From Fennellomyces sp. T-0311 (Eukaryota > Mucoromycota > Mucoromycetes > Mucorales > Lichtheimiaceae), in the NCBI GenBank assembly GCA_025266875.1, contig JALLLT010000005.1, forward strand, positions 806,001 through 870,000: a stretch of DNA of 64,000 nucleotides. Direction: 5' to 3'. This document shows, piece after piece, positions 35,467-46,071 of this stretch. Below the pieces are notes generated by a model that was not told where the DNA came from, ran no database searches, and saw nothing but the letters and a program-made list of their open reading frames with translations. The position numbers and the translations under genes were made by a program. The number at the start of each line of letters is the position of its first letter. The first letter of the stretch is position 1.

Positions 35467-38400
35467 ATGCCCCCTCCACCCGACATACTGCTTACCATAC
35501 ACGGCATGACATGCCAAAGCTGCGTGACGACGATCACGAATGCGCTTGAAAAACTGCCTGGGATCTCTGCCGTCACTGTTGATTTGGATACCGGCCAGGC
35601 GCGCCTGACGGTTCAGATCGGGACAACAGACACAGGACCTGTGCAAGACCTTGCAGCACACACCATCGAGGACCTTGGCTACGAGGTTGTTCCCGAGAAT
35701 GCCAACGTGATGTTCCATGGGTCCCTAACGATATCCGGCATGACATGCAACCATTGCACGCAGACCATCCATTCAGCCTTGGAGAACCTCCCCGGTGCCA
35801 TTCCGGATTCCATCCATGTGTCTTTGGACCAAGGCACTGCCTCCCTCCTCTTTTCGCAAACAACCAGCATGAACGCAGACCGGCTTGCTCAAACAATCGA
35901 GGATCTGGGCTACGATGTGGAGGCCGTTCGTTTCAGACGTACCGACGATGCTTCCAGTGACGATCAAGACGATCAGATCAATACACTGACACTGGCCATT
36001 GGTGGCATGACTTGTTCTCATTGTACTCGATCCGTCACTCATGCTTTGCAAAATTTACCCCGTGTCGTTTCCGAGTCAGTTCAAGTCGATCTTGGAAAGC
36101 GATCCGCCACATTCTCCTATCATGGTGAAATTGATATTGACGATCTTGTGCAGACGATCGAAGACTTGGGCTACAACGTGGTGGGAAGACCTAGGATTGG
36201 CAAGACCACGTTCGTACCGACGACTGAAGAACAGGATCCGGAAGGATTGCGCAAGGTTGTTATGCGGGTATTGGGAATGACCTGCCAGAGTTGTGTGGCA
36301 GCTGTTACCAATGCCATTGAAAGCTTGCCCAATGTTCAGCGCGGGTCGGCTCGAGTTGACTTGGAGACGGAAATGGCCATGTTTATCTGCAAGGATCCCA
36401 ATGTAGCAGAACTAACGCGCATCGTGGACGAGCGAGGCTACGATTTGGAAAACATTCAAATCATTCACAACTTGATTCAACCTGCACCCATTGAAGCGAA
36501 AAGAACACGAAGCATCACGCAGGATTCGACTGTCTCCCTAGGCGCTATTTCCGTTGAAACACCGGTCATCGCTGTTCCCAAAAAGGTCACCATGCAAGTT
36601 TCCGGCATGACTTGCGCAAGGTAAGGAAGCACTTTAACACACATCCATGGGTACTAAATGATAATGACAGTTGCGTGCGAACTCTTGAACAAGGTCTGGC
36701 CGAGCTTCCAAGCGTCAACAGCGAATCGGTCAAGGTGAATCTGCTTACGGGCGGGGCGTCATTCGAAGTACAAGGCGACGTACTCGATGAAAAACAAATC
36801 TCGACGGCGGTATCTCGCATGGGGTACGAAGCAAGCAGTATTTCAATTCTCGCAGAGCAGCAAGCAGCATCCGAGGCAGCAACATACAAGGCCGAAATGA
36901 TCATCACGGGGATGTACTGCATGAATTGCGTCGACAAAGTCCGCCAGTCGCTCTCGGAATTGCCAGGATGTCGAACCGATACCATCACTGTTGATCTGGA
37001 TTCAGGGAGAGCCACCTTTGAATATACCAGCGATGCCATCTCACGCAAGCGAATCATCGATACCATTCTCCAATTGGGCTTTATGGCTGACAGTGTGGAT
37101 ATTTCAAAGATCTTTACCGACGCCGATGCCAACAAGAGCACCAGGAAGAATATGGCCATCACTCGACTCACAGTGACCGGCATGACGTGCAGTTCATGTG
37201 TGGCAAACATCGAACGGGCCATGATGAAGCAACCAGGTGTAGCCAGTTGTCAAGTCAATCTGTTGGCCAAATCAGGAGTCATTCATCATGACCCATCCAT
37301 TGTCGGTGCACGTGCTTTGGCAAACATGATCGAGCAACTCGGATACAAGGCTGAACCGCAGACCGGCGGCCCGGCAGATGCTTTGCAAGATCAACGCAAA
37401 GCCATGCGAACCACCATGCAGAATGAAATGAGTGTTTTGAAACGACGGTTCCTTTGGTCCTTGGTATTTGCCATACCCATCGTCATTATCGACATGATCT
37501 TTATGATGGCGCTTCCCGAGCACAATCCGGTGCGCATGGCTTTTATGACTCCAATCACCACTGGTTTGGCAGTAGGCGATTTGGTTTCTTTCCTTCTGGC
37601 AACTCCCGTTCAGTTCTTCCTCGGTTGGCCATTCTACGTCAAATCATATCGCTCGTTGCGTTATGCCCGCACGGCTAATATGGAAACGTTGGTTGCTATG
37701 GGCACGAGTGTAGCCTATGCCGCATCTGTTGGCAAGATTATTGCTGCCATGGTCAAGAAGCAACACGATCACAGTATGAATTATTTCGAAACGGCGGTGC
37801 TCTTGATTACCTTTATCCATTTTGGCAAGTGGCTTGAGGCTCTCGCCAAGGGCAAGACCGCAGAAACTATCACCAAGCTGATGGATTTGCAGCCAGACAA
37901 GGCAATCCTCGTTGAAATCAAGAGTTCGGCAGATGATGAGACCTCATTAGGAAGCGGCTCTCATTCAAAGGACAAGCAAGGCAATGTATCGGAACACGAA
38001 CATGTCCAAGAAGTCATGATTGAGCGAGAAATCGATACCAAGGAAATCCAAGGTTTGTACTTTACTATATCTGCTTGATTGTCGGTTTACTAACCATCAC
38101 ATATAGTGGGCGATATTCTCAAGGTCAATGCCGGTGCGCGCGTTCCTTGCGACGGCAAGATTTGGCGCGGTTCAACAAGTACAGACGAATCCATGATTAC
38201 TGGAGAGTCTGTGCCTGTGGCCAAGAAAGAATCTGACGATGTGATCACTGCCACCATCAATTTGACCTCGCCCATCTACATTCGTGCTATCCGTGTAGGC
38301 TCAGATACAACGCTGTCCAGAATTATCCAACTGGTGCAGGATGCACAGGCGTCACCCAAAGCACCCATTGAGCACGTTGCGGACAAGATTTCAAGCGTCT

Positions 38401-40097
38401 TTGTACCCATTGTGATTGTATTGGCTCTGATCACATTCATCATTTGGCAAGTAGCAAGCATGTACGATCTGTATCCCATGGAATGGGTCGGCGAGAGTGG
38501 CGACAAGACAACGTTTTCCGTCATGACCGCTGTCGCTGTATTAGTGATTGCATGCCCATGTGGCCTTGGCCTAGCTAGTCCGACCGGTAAGTTTTCAACA
38601 GCTTGCTTTCGAAAAAAGATTTAATGTACTAAATCGGATGGTGTAGCTGTGATGGTGGGTACGGGCATTGCTGCACGATACGGTGTCTTGGTCAAAGGAG
38701 GCGGATACGCATTAGAAATGGCCAGCCGAATCACGACTGTTGCATTTGACAAGACGGGTACCTTGACATTGGGCAAACCAATGGTAACCAACAGCTGGAC
38801 CGCGCCTTCCATGGCTTCATCATCATCAACAAACGAAGAAGAACGCAAGCAGGCCATTTGGAAATTACTTGGTCGAGTCACATCAGCAAGCAATCATCCA
38901 CTTTCCAAAGCCATTGAAAAGCAAGCGAAAAAGAACTTGGGTGCCGATGACGAAGACGATGAAAAGGATTATTTTGAAGGAGTATCCATCAAGAACGCCA
39001 AAGAAGTAGCTGGTCGTGGTGTAATGGCCACCATGACTCTTTCGACTGCAATGGCACGACTGGTATGGCCAAGTCGACATCACCCCAAAGAACAAGAACG
39101 AGCGATCAACGTGTTTCTTGGCAACCAAGAATGGATGGACGAAAACCGTGCACGCTATGCCAATGCACGCCAAGCCCAACAAGCATACAGTCAATTGGTG
39201 CAATGGCAATACAAGGGTCAGTCCATTGTTTTGATGTCAATTTCACCTGTGACCGGTCCATCGGATGACCAGCCTGAAAAACATCATACGGAGGGATGCA
39301 ACGATAACTGTGCATGTGTCGTATGCAAGTGCAGCACAGGCTCGGCTTGCTGCAGTTCATCGCGTACCCTTATGATGGCTCAAGTAGCAGTTGCGGATGT
39401 CGTACGTCCAGAAGCCAAGTCTGTTGTCGAACAATTGCGCAAACAAGGCATCGAGGTTTGGATGATTACCGGCGATAATGAACGTACGGGTCGGGTGATT
39501 GCCGATCAACTTTCTATCGACAAGGACTGCGTTCTTGCCGGTGTCAAGCCTGAACAGAAAGCGGACAAGATTCGAAATTTGCAACGTCGTGGTGGTATCG
39601 AACGTCGACATCGAATCAAGTTTTGGAAACAACGTGATGCCACATTGGTACGTCCAGTAGTTGCCATGGTTGGAGGTAAATACCATCCCCCTCCTGTGCA
39701 GTTTTTATCTATGTGTGCTGATTAAAAAAAAATAGATGGAATCAACGATTCACCGTCTTTGGCACAAGCTGATGTGGGCATTTCTGTTGGATCTGCTACC
39801 GATGTTGCTATTGAAGCCGCTAGTATTGTGCTGATTCGCAATAATCTATGGGACTTGTTGACCATGCACGATGTATCGCGTGCCGTCGTTCGCCGTATCC
39901 GGATCAATTTCTTGTGGGCGTTCATTTACAATGTTGTCGCAATTCCAATTGCAGCGGGTATCCTTTACCCAGGCACAGGACATGGTCTCCCCCCTTACAT
40001 TGCCGGCATTGCCATGGTGGCTTCAAGTATCAGCGTTGTGTGCTCTAGTTTGCTTCTTCGACTTTACAGAGCTCCCAAGAAGTTTGTACATCAGTAA
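35467..40097 (+). CDS. CCC2: Copper-transporting P1B-type ATPase with seven N-terminal metal-binding domains
   Basis: Pumps Cu(I) into the secretory pathway for cuproenzymes, as Ccc2/ATP7 do. Exons 35467-36620, 36671-38052, 38107-38586, 38647-39675 and 39736-40097 sum to 4407 nt, giving 1468 residues. Seven heavy-metal-associated domains carry GMTCQSC, GMTCNHC, GMTCSHC, GMTCQSC, GMTCASC (split by intron 1), GMYCMNC and GMTCSSC (about residues 13, 91, 180, 270, 380, 465, 555). The ATPase core has [49 protein letters not shown] and, once intron 4 is removed, VGDGINDSP. An unusual insert with seven Cys ([14 protein letters not shown] then ACC) lies near residue 1222, in the catalytic domain. Seven metal-binding domains exceed the two of yeast Ccc2 and six of human ATP7A/B. 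Confidence 0.95.
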
Positions 40098-42461
40098 AAA
40101 AGAATATTACTTTGTTTAGATTGTTACCCTCTTGTATATTATAATATTAGCTACTTTGTTCGTCAATGAAAAAAAAACTAGATACCGCTTGCAATCCACA
40201 TGTTGTAAATACTTGCTTTCGAGGTGATAGTCCATTAGTAATATGAAAAGATGGTGACTTTGATTCGATCTCCAAGTTACTGGGGCAGTCATCCGCATGG
40301 AACAGACATACATATAAACTAATGTAACATGGACGATGACTTATTGCAGCTCGTTATTATAGGTCTGGTGAATGTGCATCATGCAAAAAGTTGTGAAGCT
40401 CTGTGGTTAAGCGAATGATCAATACAGAACGCATGATCGAAGATTTAAGATTGTCGTTTCGAGAACCGTTCTTTTTCTTTTTTTAAAAAAAGAGGATAAC
40501 ATACAACTTTGCTGTTGGCGATGGGATGAGCAAAAAAGGTGCCAATTATTAAAACGCTGTAGCTTTAACAAATTAAGATGAACCCTGCAAATGCCTTCAC
40601 ATAAAAAAAGGATATTAGATATGAACCCTGCTTCTAATAGATAAGGGTTCTGCGTACATCACATCTAGCGCTCTAAGCAACCGGTAAAGAAAAGAGAGAA
40701 GCTAGCATATTGCACACAAATAAGGGTTACTGCCCGATCATACATGATCAAAGTACAGTGAGGAGTTGAATAGCTTCAAATGCCCCTTTTCACACATTGC
40801 ATAGATATGCTTTCATATTCCAAAAGTTATCGTGGGGAAAAATAGGAGACGAGGGTCTGACAATGTATGTCTCAAATCCAAACGGTTCTGATTAAAGAAA
40901 AGACTTTATTATATATCGTTAAAGAGCAAGCTTGGGAGATTATGAAACAAAAAATCAATTGAAACCCGAGTGTTGACAAAAAAAAATTAAGCATCCTGCT
41001 TCATAAGTTTTTGCTTTTCATGTATGCATATGCATTACATTGTTCTAGGCCGGTTTATCCCATACTGGTTTGGTTCCTTTTACTGTCATTGTACAGAAAA
41101 GCTCCCGTATAATAACGTACCGATCAAGAGCATTTATCCTAATCATCGGGTTTACAAAGAAAAGCGCATTTGAAGCCGACGATTGACATGGTGGGGCAAA
41201 TCCTCCCTTTTCCTCATAATTCCCTTACGGTTCAATATCCCTGCTACATATATATAATTAATTATGATCCATGTGAAAAAAAGTAAAAATTGAAGAAAGA
41301 GAGAAAGAAAGAAGAGATTCCAGGTTTGATGATGCGGGAGATACTGCATGGCTAGATAAACGCGAGGCTCCAAACGGGGTTTATAACGTGAGGGATAGTT
41401 TACATTAAGTAAAGGAACGAACAAATAAAAAAAAACCTGATTCATTGCTAACGAGATATTTTTTATTTAGAGTTGTTGTTTCAGTCAAATTCAACCATAT
41501 GGGCTGTTGTTATTCCAAAAACTAGAAAGTTGCTTGGCTTTAACTCAACCTTGTTTAAAGCTATACACGCTGTGTACATATTATGCAGATGCGGGCAATA
41601 GGGATGTGCAACTATACGCGCGAATCGCAGGGTCGCTGTATGTATATACGGTCTGAGTCCGTAAGCAAAGCCTTCCTGCATAGATTTGAATCATTGTACG
41701 GCGGGTTTTATTATTTGCTTTATAGGGATTGTCCGTAAGTTTGGGAACTTCTCGGACAATCATTTTGCCTTCTCAGAAGAAAAAGTAGAGACAAGTTCGT
41801 CCAACAAAAGAAACCCCATTGTCTTATTCTTTAAAAAATATAATGATAGCCACGAAAACTTGATGAATAAAAATAAAAAAAATTTCATATAGCATCCTTG
41901 TTTCCAGGCCGATGGCAGGCATTATGCCGACCCACGTGCGAGGGTCCAGGGGTTACTTTCTGGGCCTAAGCGAACATGAAAAAGGAGGACTAAGCAGCTA
42001 GAGGAGGACTTTTTTTTTGGGAGAACGCAGTGTCACATTGGCTGCATAGAAACGACAGGTTACTGCCTTGTTGTATGTGGTTGCTATGCAATATTTCCTT
42101 TGCTTGCTATTATGGGAGGTCGGTTGTTAATAAAGTTCGGTTTCCAACTTGACAAATTTGACGCCCTGATTCTTTTTTTTACATACGAAATCTTGTGCGT
42201 AGGGGCAACTTTTGCCGAAGTAGAAACAAACATCGAGTTGTTTACAGTCCACAACGGAACCTCAACATTACATATCACGCATTAAAAAAACCGCTTTTTG
42301 CGTCCGAATATAAATTAAAAGAGTTCTTTTTCTTTTCTTTTCCCTTGTCATTGATCCTTCCTTCTTTTTTTTTCTCGTCACAACAACAAACAACACAACA
42401 CTCTCTTACTCTCTCATTTTTACTTAATCCCAATACCTTCCTTTATTTTTTTACATAAAAA
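40098..42461. other. Long intergenic region
   Basis: 2.4 kb of AT-rich DNA with many A/T homopolymers. ATGAACCCTGC occurs twice (about 40579 and 40621), with inverted relatives TAAGGGTTCTGCG (40643) and ATAAGGGTTACTGC (40721). The last 160 bp before 42462 is strongly pyrimidine-rich (TTTTTCTTTTCTTTTCCC, TTTTTTTTTCTCG), probably the core promoter and leader of the next gene. No coding exon recognised. Confidence 0.4.
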
Positions 42462-42812
42462 ATGGATCTCTTTCCCTCCCCACCATCATCACCCATACAA
42501 CACGACGATCACCAAGATGAAAAGGTCGTTTGTGGATCGTGCGACAAGGTGCTGTCATCCGACTGGTTCTGTTCAGATTGTCACAAACGGTGTGAAACCT
42601 GCAATCGGTTTTTGAGTGCTGACGAACATTGTTCTCGATGCTGGTCGTTCGATACACTACATAACGTCTACGTCCGAAAGCCACGACATCATCAACATAT
42701 TATCTATCATCCACCTCCTTCTCCTCCAAACCATCACGTCTTGTCATATCCTTCTGCGGCGATGCATTACCATGCGACAACCATGACAAGTCTGCCACAT
42801 TCTTTTTATTGA
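42462..42812 (+). CDS. Small protein with duplicated CX2C-X9-CX2C zinc-ribbon-like motif (116 residues)
   Basis: Single-exon frame. It starts MDLFPSPPSSPIQHDDHQDE. The core is two adjacent copies of the same arrangement: CGSCDKVLSSDWFCSDC and CETCNRFLSADEHCSRC, each CX2C-X9-CX2C, separated by three residues (HKR), which suggests two structural zinc sites. The C-terminal half is rich in His, Pro and Tyr (RKPRHHQHIIYHPPPSPP). No membrane segment or signal peptide. Such small CX2C proteins occur in Mucoromycota, but I cannot name a family or a function. Confidence 0.6.
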   Translation: MDLFPSPPSSPIQHDDHQDEKVVCGSCDKVLSSDWFCSDCHKRCETCNRFLSADEHCSRCWSFDTLHNVYVRKPRHHQHIIYHPPPSPPNHHVLSYPSAAMHYHATTMTSLPHSFY

Positions 42813-44879
42813 CGAATGGGGGACATAGCATGGAATATGATAAAATAAGGGGAGGGCTCGTGTGAGAAAAGAGATCCGCGCCACCTTTTTTATACATACA
42901 AACTTTACATTATCAAAATCAAAAAACAACAACCTATCGTCCTTGGTCACGATGGCTAATATTCTATATATACATCTTACTATTATTATTTGCATCAACC
43001 TTTTTTCTATCTACTCCTCTCAAACACCACACATCTCCATCAACCTTTTTCTATTTCTCTTTCTTTTCCCCTAATAACCGTTTTGGAAAAAAAAATGTCG
43101 ATGTTTTTTTTCTATCCTCTCTATCTCTGTTTTGTTTGTTGGAAATATTAGTCGATTAGATCAGGCAAACTCGAATAAAGAATTCATCAGATCAGTCCGC
43201 ACAATTATTATACAAGCTGCTGGTAGATTCTTCATGCAACTTGCGCAAAAAAAAGGGGCGAGGGAACGTACGTCGTGATATAATTTATCAAAGCGATCTC
43301 CGCTTTTTTTGGTACATGTTCAAGTATTTCTATTATGCAGATCGTTCAATGCAATGTAATAAATGAGAAAAAAATCCCTTTACGTATAAGATTCGATGCA
43401 AGTAACCATCATGTACTAGGGTGAGCATTATATCGGGGCTAAACAGCGGTCTTTTGGTATTATGCATACCTGCTAATGGGAATCGCAATATATGCAGGTC
43501 GTCTTTTTAGAAGATGTTGTAGAACGAAAAAAATGCATGCCTTTTATTCCTTCCCCAATTCTTTATACGTACATATCGGAGAATCGGATTTGTATTATGC
43601 ATATAACACCATTGGAATCGCAACTGCTTTTAACTGTACACAATATAAATCCGGGGATAAAAAAAGTGTTACTGCGCTTTTACCCCCCTCTTTCAAACAT
43701 ACTAAGTCCACACGTTTCATTTTGTAACTCCCTCTAGAGAAAACGTGGATCGGCTTCTTTTTTCATGTGGAGTGATAATGTGCGAAGGGGAACTTTTTTT
43801 TTATATATAGTCAGCCTCCGCAAAAAAAAAAAATTGAGAGACACGCGCGAACTACGTACTCTCGGTTCGGGAAGGGAGGTTTTACGCTGGTTAGAATTCA
43901 ATCAGCCCAATAACTCGGCAGAGTAACATAATTATGGTAACAAGAGAGAGAGTCCTATTTTCTCAGTCTCTTACTCCTTTTGAAAACCTATTGACACATA
44001 TTTCTGACAGTTTATACTTGTTTTTTTAAACTTGATGGCAGTATAACAGGTTTTTAAATTAATTACATAAGACCGGATTTACATGCACCTAATAATTTTA
44101 AGCTCATATTCTATAGAATGGAACACATCTATCGAAGCAGTAACTTTAGTTTTGTTGTTTGATCAATTGCTTGGGAATTTTTTTTTTTTTGCTTCTGAGA
44201 TTGTTCCAATACCGTACTCTCTATCCGTGAAAAAAAAGAGATATGTACATAAGCGATGAACTTGAAATTAATAGTCGGCAATTGTAACCCCTTTATAATT
44301 CCCCAGTTACTAAGATCATTATCCTCATAGCTTCGATAAAGCATACATCCTACGTAACAAATGCTCTGTATCGTAGTTATAGTAGGTGTTTTTTCTACCT
44401 GTACCTAATAATAAGCTTGGCAGCTACACAGGTTTCCATGGTGACCAATCCATCATAATGTCGGTATAGCAACTGGTTATCTCGATATCAACTGCATTGC
44501 CTAGTTACAATTTTCACCGCTACTTCGACTGCTTATCTCTTACGTGTGATGTCCGTCAATAGATTATGTAGCGGCCATATTCACATCAGTTGTCGGTATC
44601 GTGTTGGTATGTAGTATATTCTACCATGGCAACAATTCATTGCTATGCAACACTTTCGCCGCTAATACTTGTCACGCTCGGTGTGAGTATCTTATAAGAC
44701 CGAGCTCAGGTAAAAGCACCTTTACCAAACACTTTTTCGTTGGTTATGTTTCAGACAAAGAGAATGCCATGCTATCGTTCGCGTATAAAGGATAATGTGT
44801 GTAGCCCTCTTCAGACAGAACATGGTATTCCGACGGCACCAAATTTAATTTCGGCCTTGTCAACAACCATATTGTGATA
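42813..44879. other. Long intergenic region upstream of mdm12
   Basis: 2.1 kb, AT-rich, with poly-A/T runs. A run of CT/AG-rich and T-rich sequence lies at 43070-43140. TTTTTTTTTATATATAGTC at 43797 is TATA-like but has no convincing gene after it. No exon, tRNA or transposon recognised. Confidence 0.4.
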
Positions 44880-46040
44880 ATGTCCCTCGACATTGAATGG
44901 TCCAAACTGGATCAAGAGCTGGCGGTTCACGTACAGCACTTTCTCAATCGACATTTTAAAAGTATAGCAAAACCTGCGTTTATTGGAGATATCGAGGTGA
45001 CTGCATTTGAATGGGGAACAGAATCACCACGGATAGAAATTACCAATATCACGGATCCGTTCCCGGAATTCTACGAACAAGAAGACGAGCAAGACAATGA
45101 CGAAACAAATGACGACAACAACAGCAGTGTTCGCAGCAATGCCAACAGTAGCAAGGAAAACGAACTGAATCGAGCAGCGACTGTTCCACCGTCCAGTCCG
45201 CCCGTCTTACCCTCTGGATTAATGTCACCTTCCAGTGAACCCTTTGCACGTTTCCCGCAACAACGATTCAATCTAGCCCACTCGTTTCATCGATCACCTT
45301 TTGTTGCACCGCAACATCCGTTTCACCCCAGCTACTACCATTCGCCTCCGCAATACTTTCCATCACCTACAACTCCACCTGATCCATCGTATAGAACAAC
45401 AACAACAACCGAAGATTGGATCGACGATGACGAAATCCTACCTATGGCGGCAGCTTCGGTCAATAGCAGCAGTCAGTCGAAAACGGCAGCACAACCAGCA
45501 CCCACATCATCATCACCAACTACTCAAGGAAACCCTCAACATCCTCGTTCGTCTACCGAAATGGACTTTCAGACATCCATGTTGATTTCTTACAAGGGCG
45601 ATATGAGTATGACGTTGTTGACGGAATTGCGCATGAATTATCCAAGCATGATGTTCATGAGCTTGCCCATCCATTTGCGTGTTAAGAGCATCGAGTTTGA
45701 GGCCACCGCCATTGTCGCCTATATCCAGAGCATGTCTCGTGTATGTGTCTCCATGCTCGAACCAGAACAATCCGAGGAACACGTCCTGCGCGGTCGTGAA
45801 GTTAGTTTGGAAAGTTTGTTACGGGAAGTCCAAATTGAATCCATCGTCGGCGATAGACAAAAACAAGGCAAGTTCTTTTTTCATGTTGACATTTTTGCTT
45901 TACCTGGGATGCTGATATCTCTTGCAATGTTAGTCCTAAAAAATGTAGGCAAAGTTGAAAAGTTCATTGTAGATCAATTGCGAAAAATGCTTGACGACGA
46001 ACTTGTGTTTCCAAGTTACCAATGCATCCAACTAGACTGA
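44880..46040 (+). CDS. MDM12: ERMES complex subunit Mdm12
   Basis: Mdm12 is the cytosolic SMP-domain lipid-transfer subunit of the ER-mitochondria encounter structure, bridging Mmm1 and Mdm34. The start MSLDIEWSKLDQELAVHVQH, then KPAFIGDIEVTAFEWGTESP and IEITNITDPFPEFYE, matches the family N-terminus. A Ser/Pro/Gln-rich insertion fills about residues 68-225. SMP sequence resumes at DFQTSMLISYKGDMSMTLLT, LPIHLRVKSIEFEATAIVAY, and the end is LKNVGKVEKFIVDQLRKM, then DDELVFPS. The intron 45868-45933 has a GC donor (AAG/GCAAGT) and joins DRQKQ to VLKNVGK, as in other Mdm12 proteins; the product is 364 residues. Because the intron is 66 nt without a stop, retention would add 22 residues. It converges on vps23 with 31 bp between stop codons. 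Confidence 0.92.
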   Translation: MSLDIEWSKLDQELAVHVQHFLNRHFKSIAKPAFIGDIEVTAFEWGTESPRIEITNITDPFPEFYEQEDEQDNDETNDDNNSSVRSNANSSKENELNRAATVPPSSPPVLPSGLMSPSSEPFARFPQQRFNLAHSFHRSPFVAPQHPFHPSYYHSPPQYFPSPTTPPDPSYRTTTTTEDWIDDDEILPMAAASVNSSSQSKTAAQPAPTSSSPTTQGNPQHPRSSTEMDFQTSMLISYKGDMSMTLLTELRMNYPSMMFMSLPIHLRVKSIEFEATAIVAYIQSMSRVCVSMLEPEQSEEHVLRGREVSLESLLREVQIESIVGDRQKQGKFFFHVDIFALPGMLISLAMLVLKNVGKVEKFIVDQLRKMLDDELVFPSYQCIQLD

Positions 46041-46071
46041 TATGTTATATCCTTCTTTTTTTTTATTGCCA

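Noticed and set aside
43476..43737. Overlapping 80-codon plus-strand frames
   Set aside because: Two frames of equal length over AT-rich sequence with no codon bias; random.
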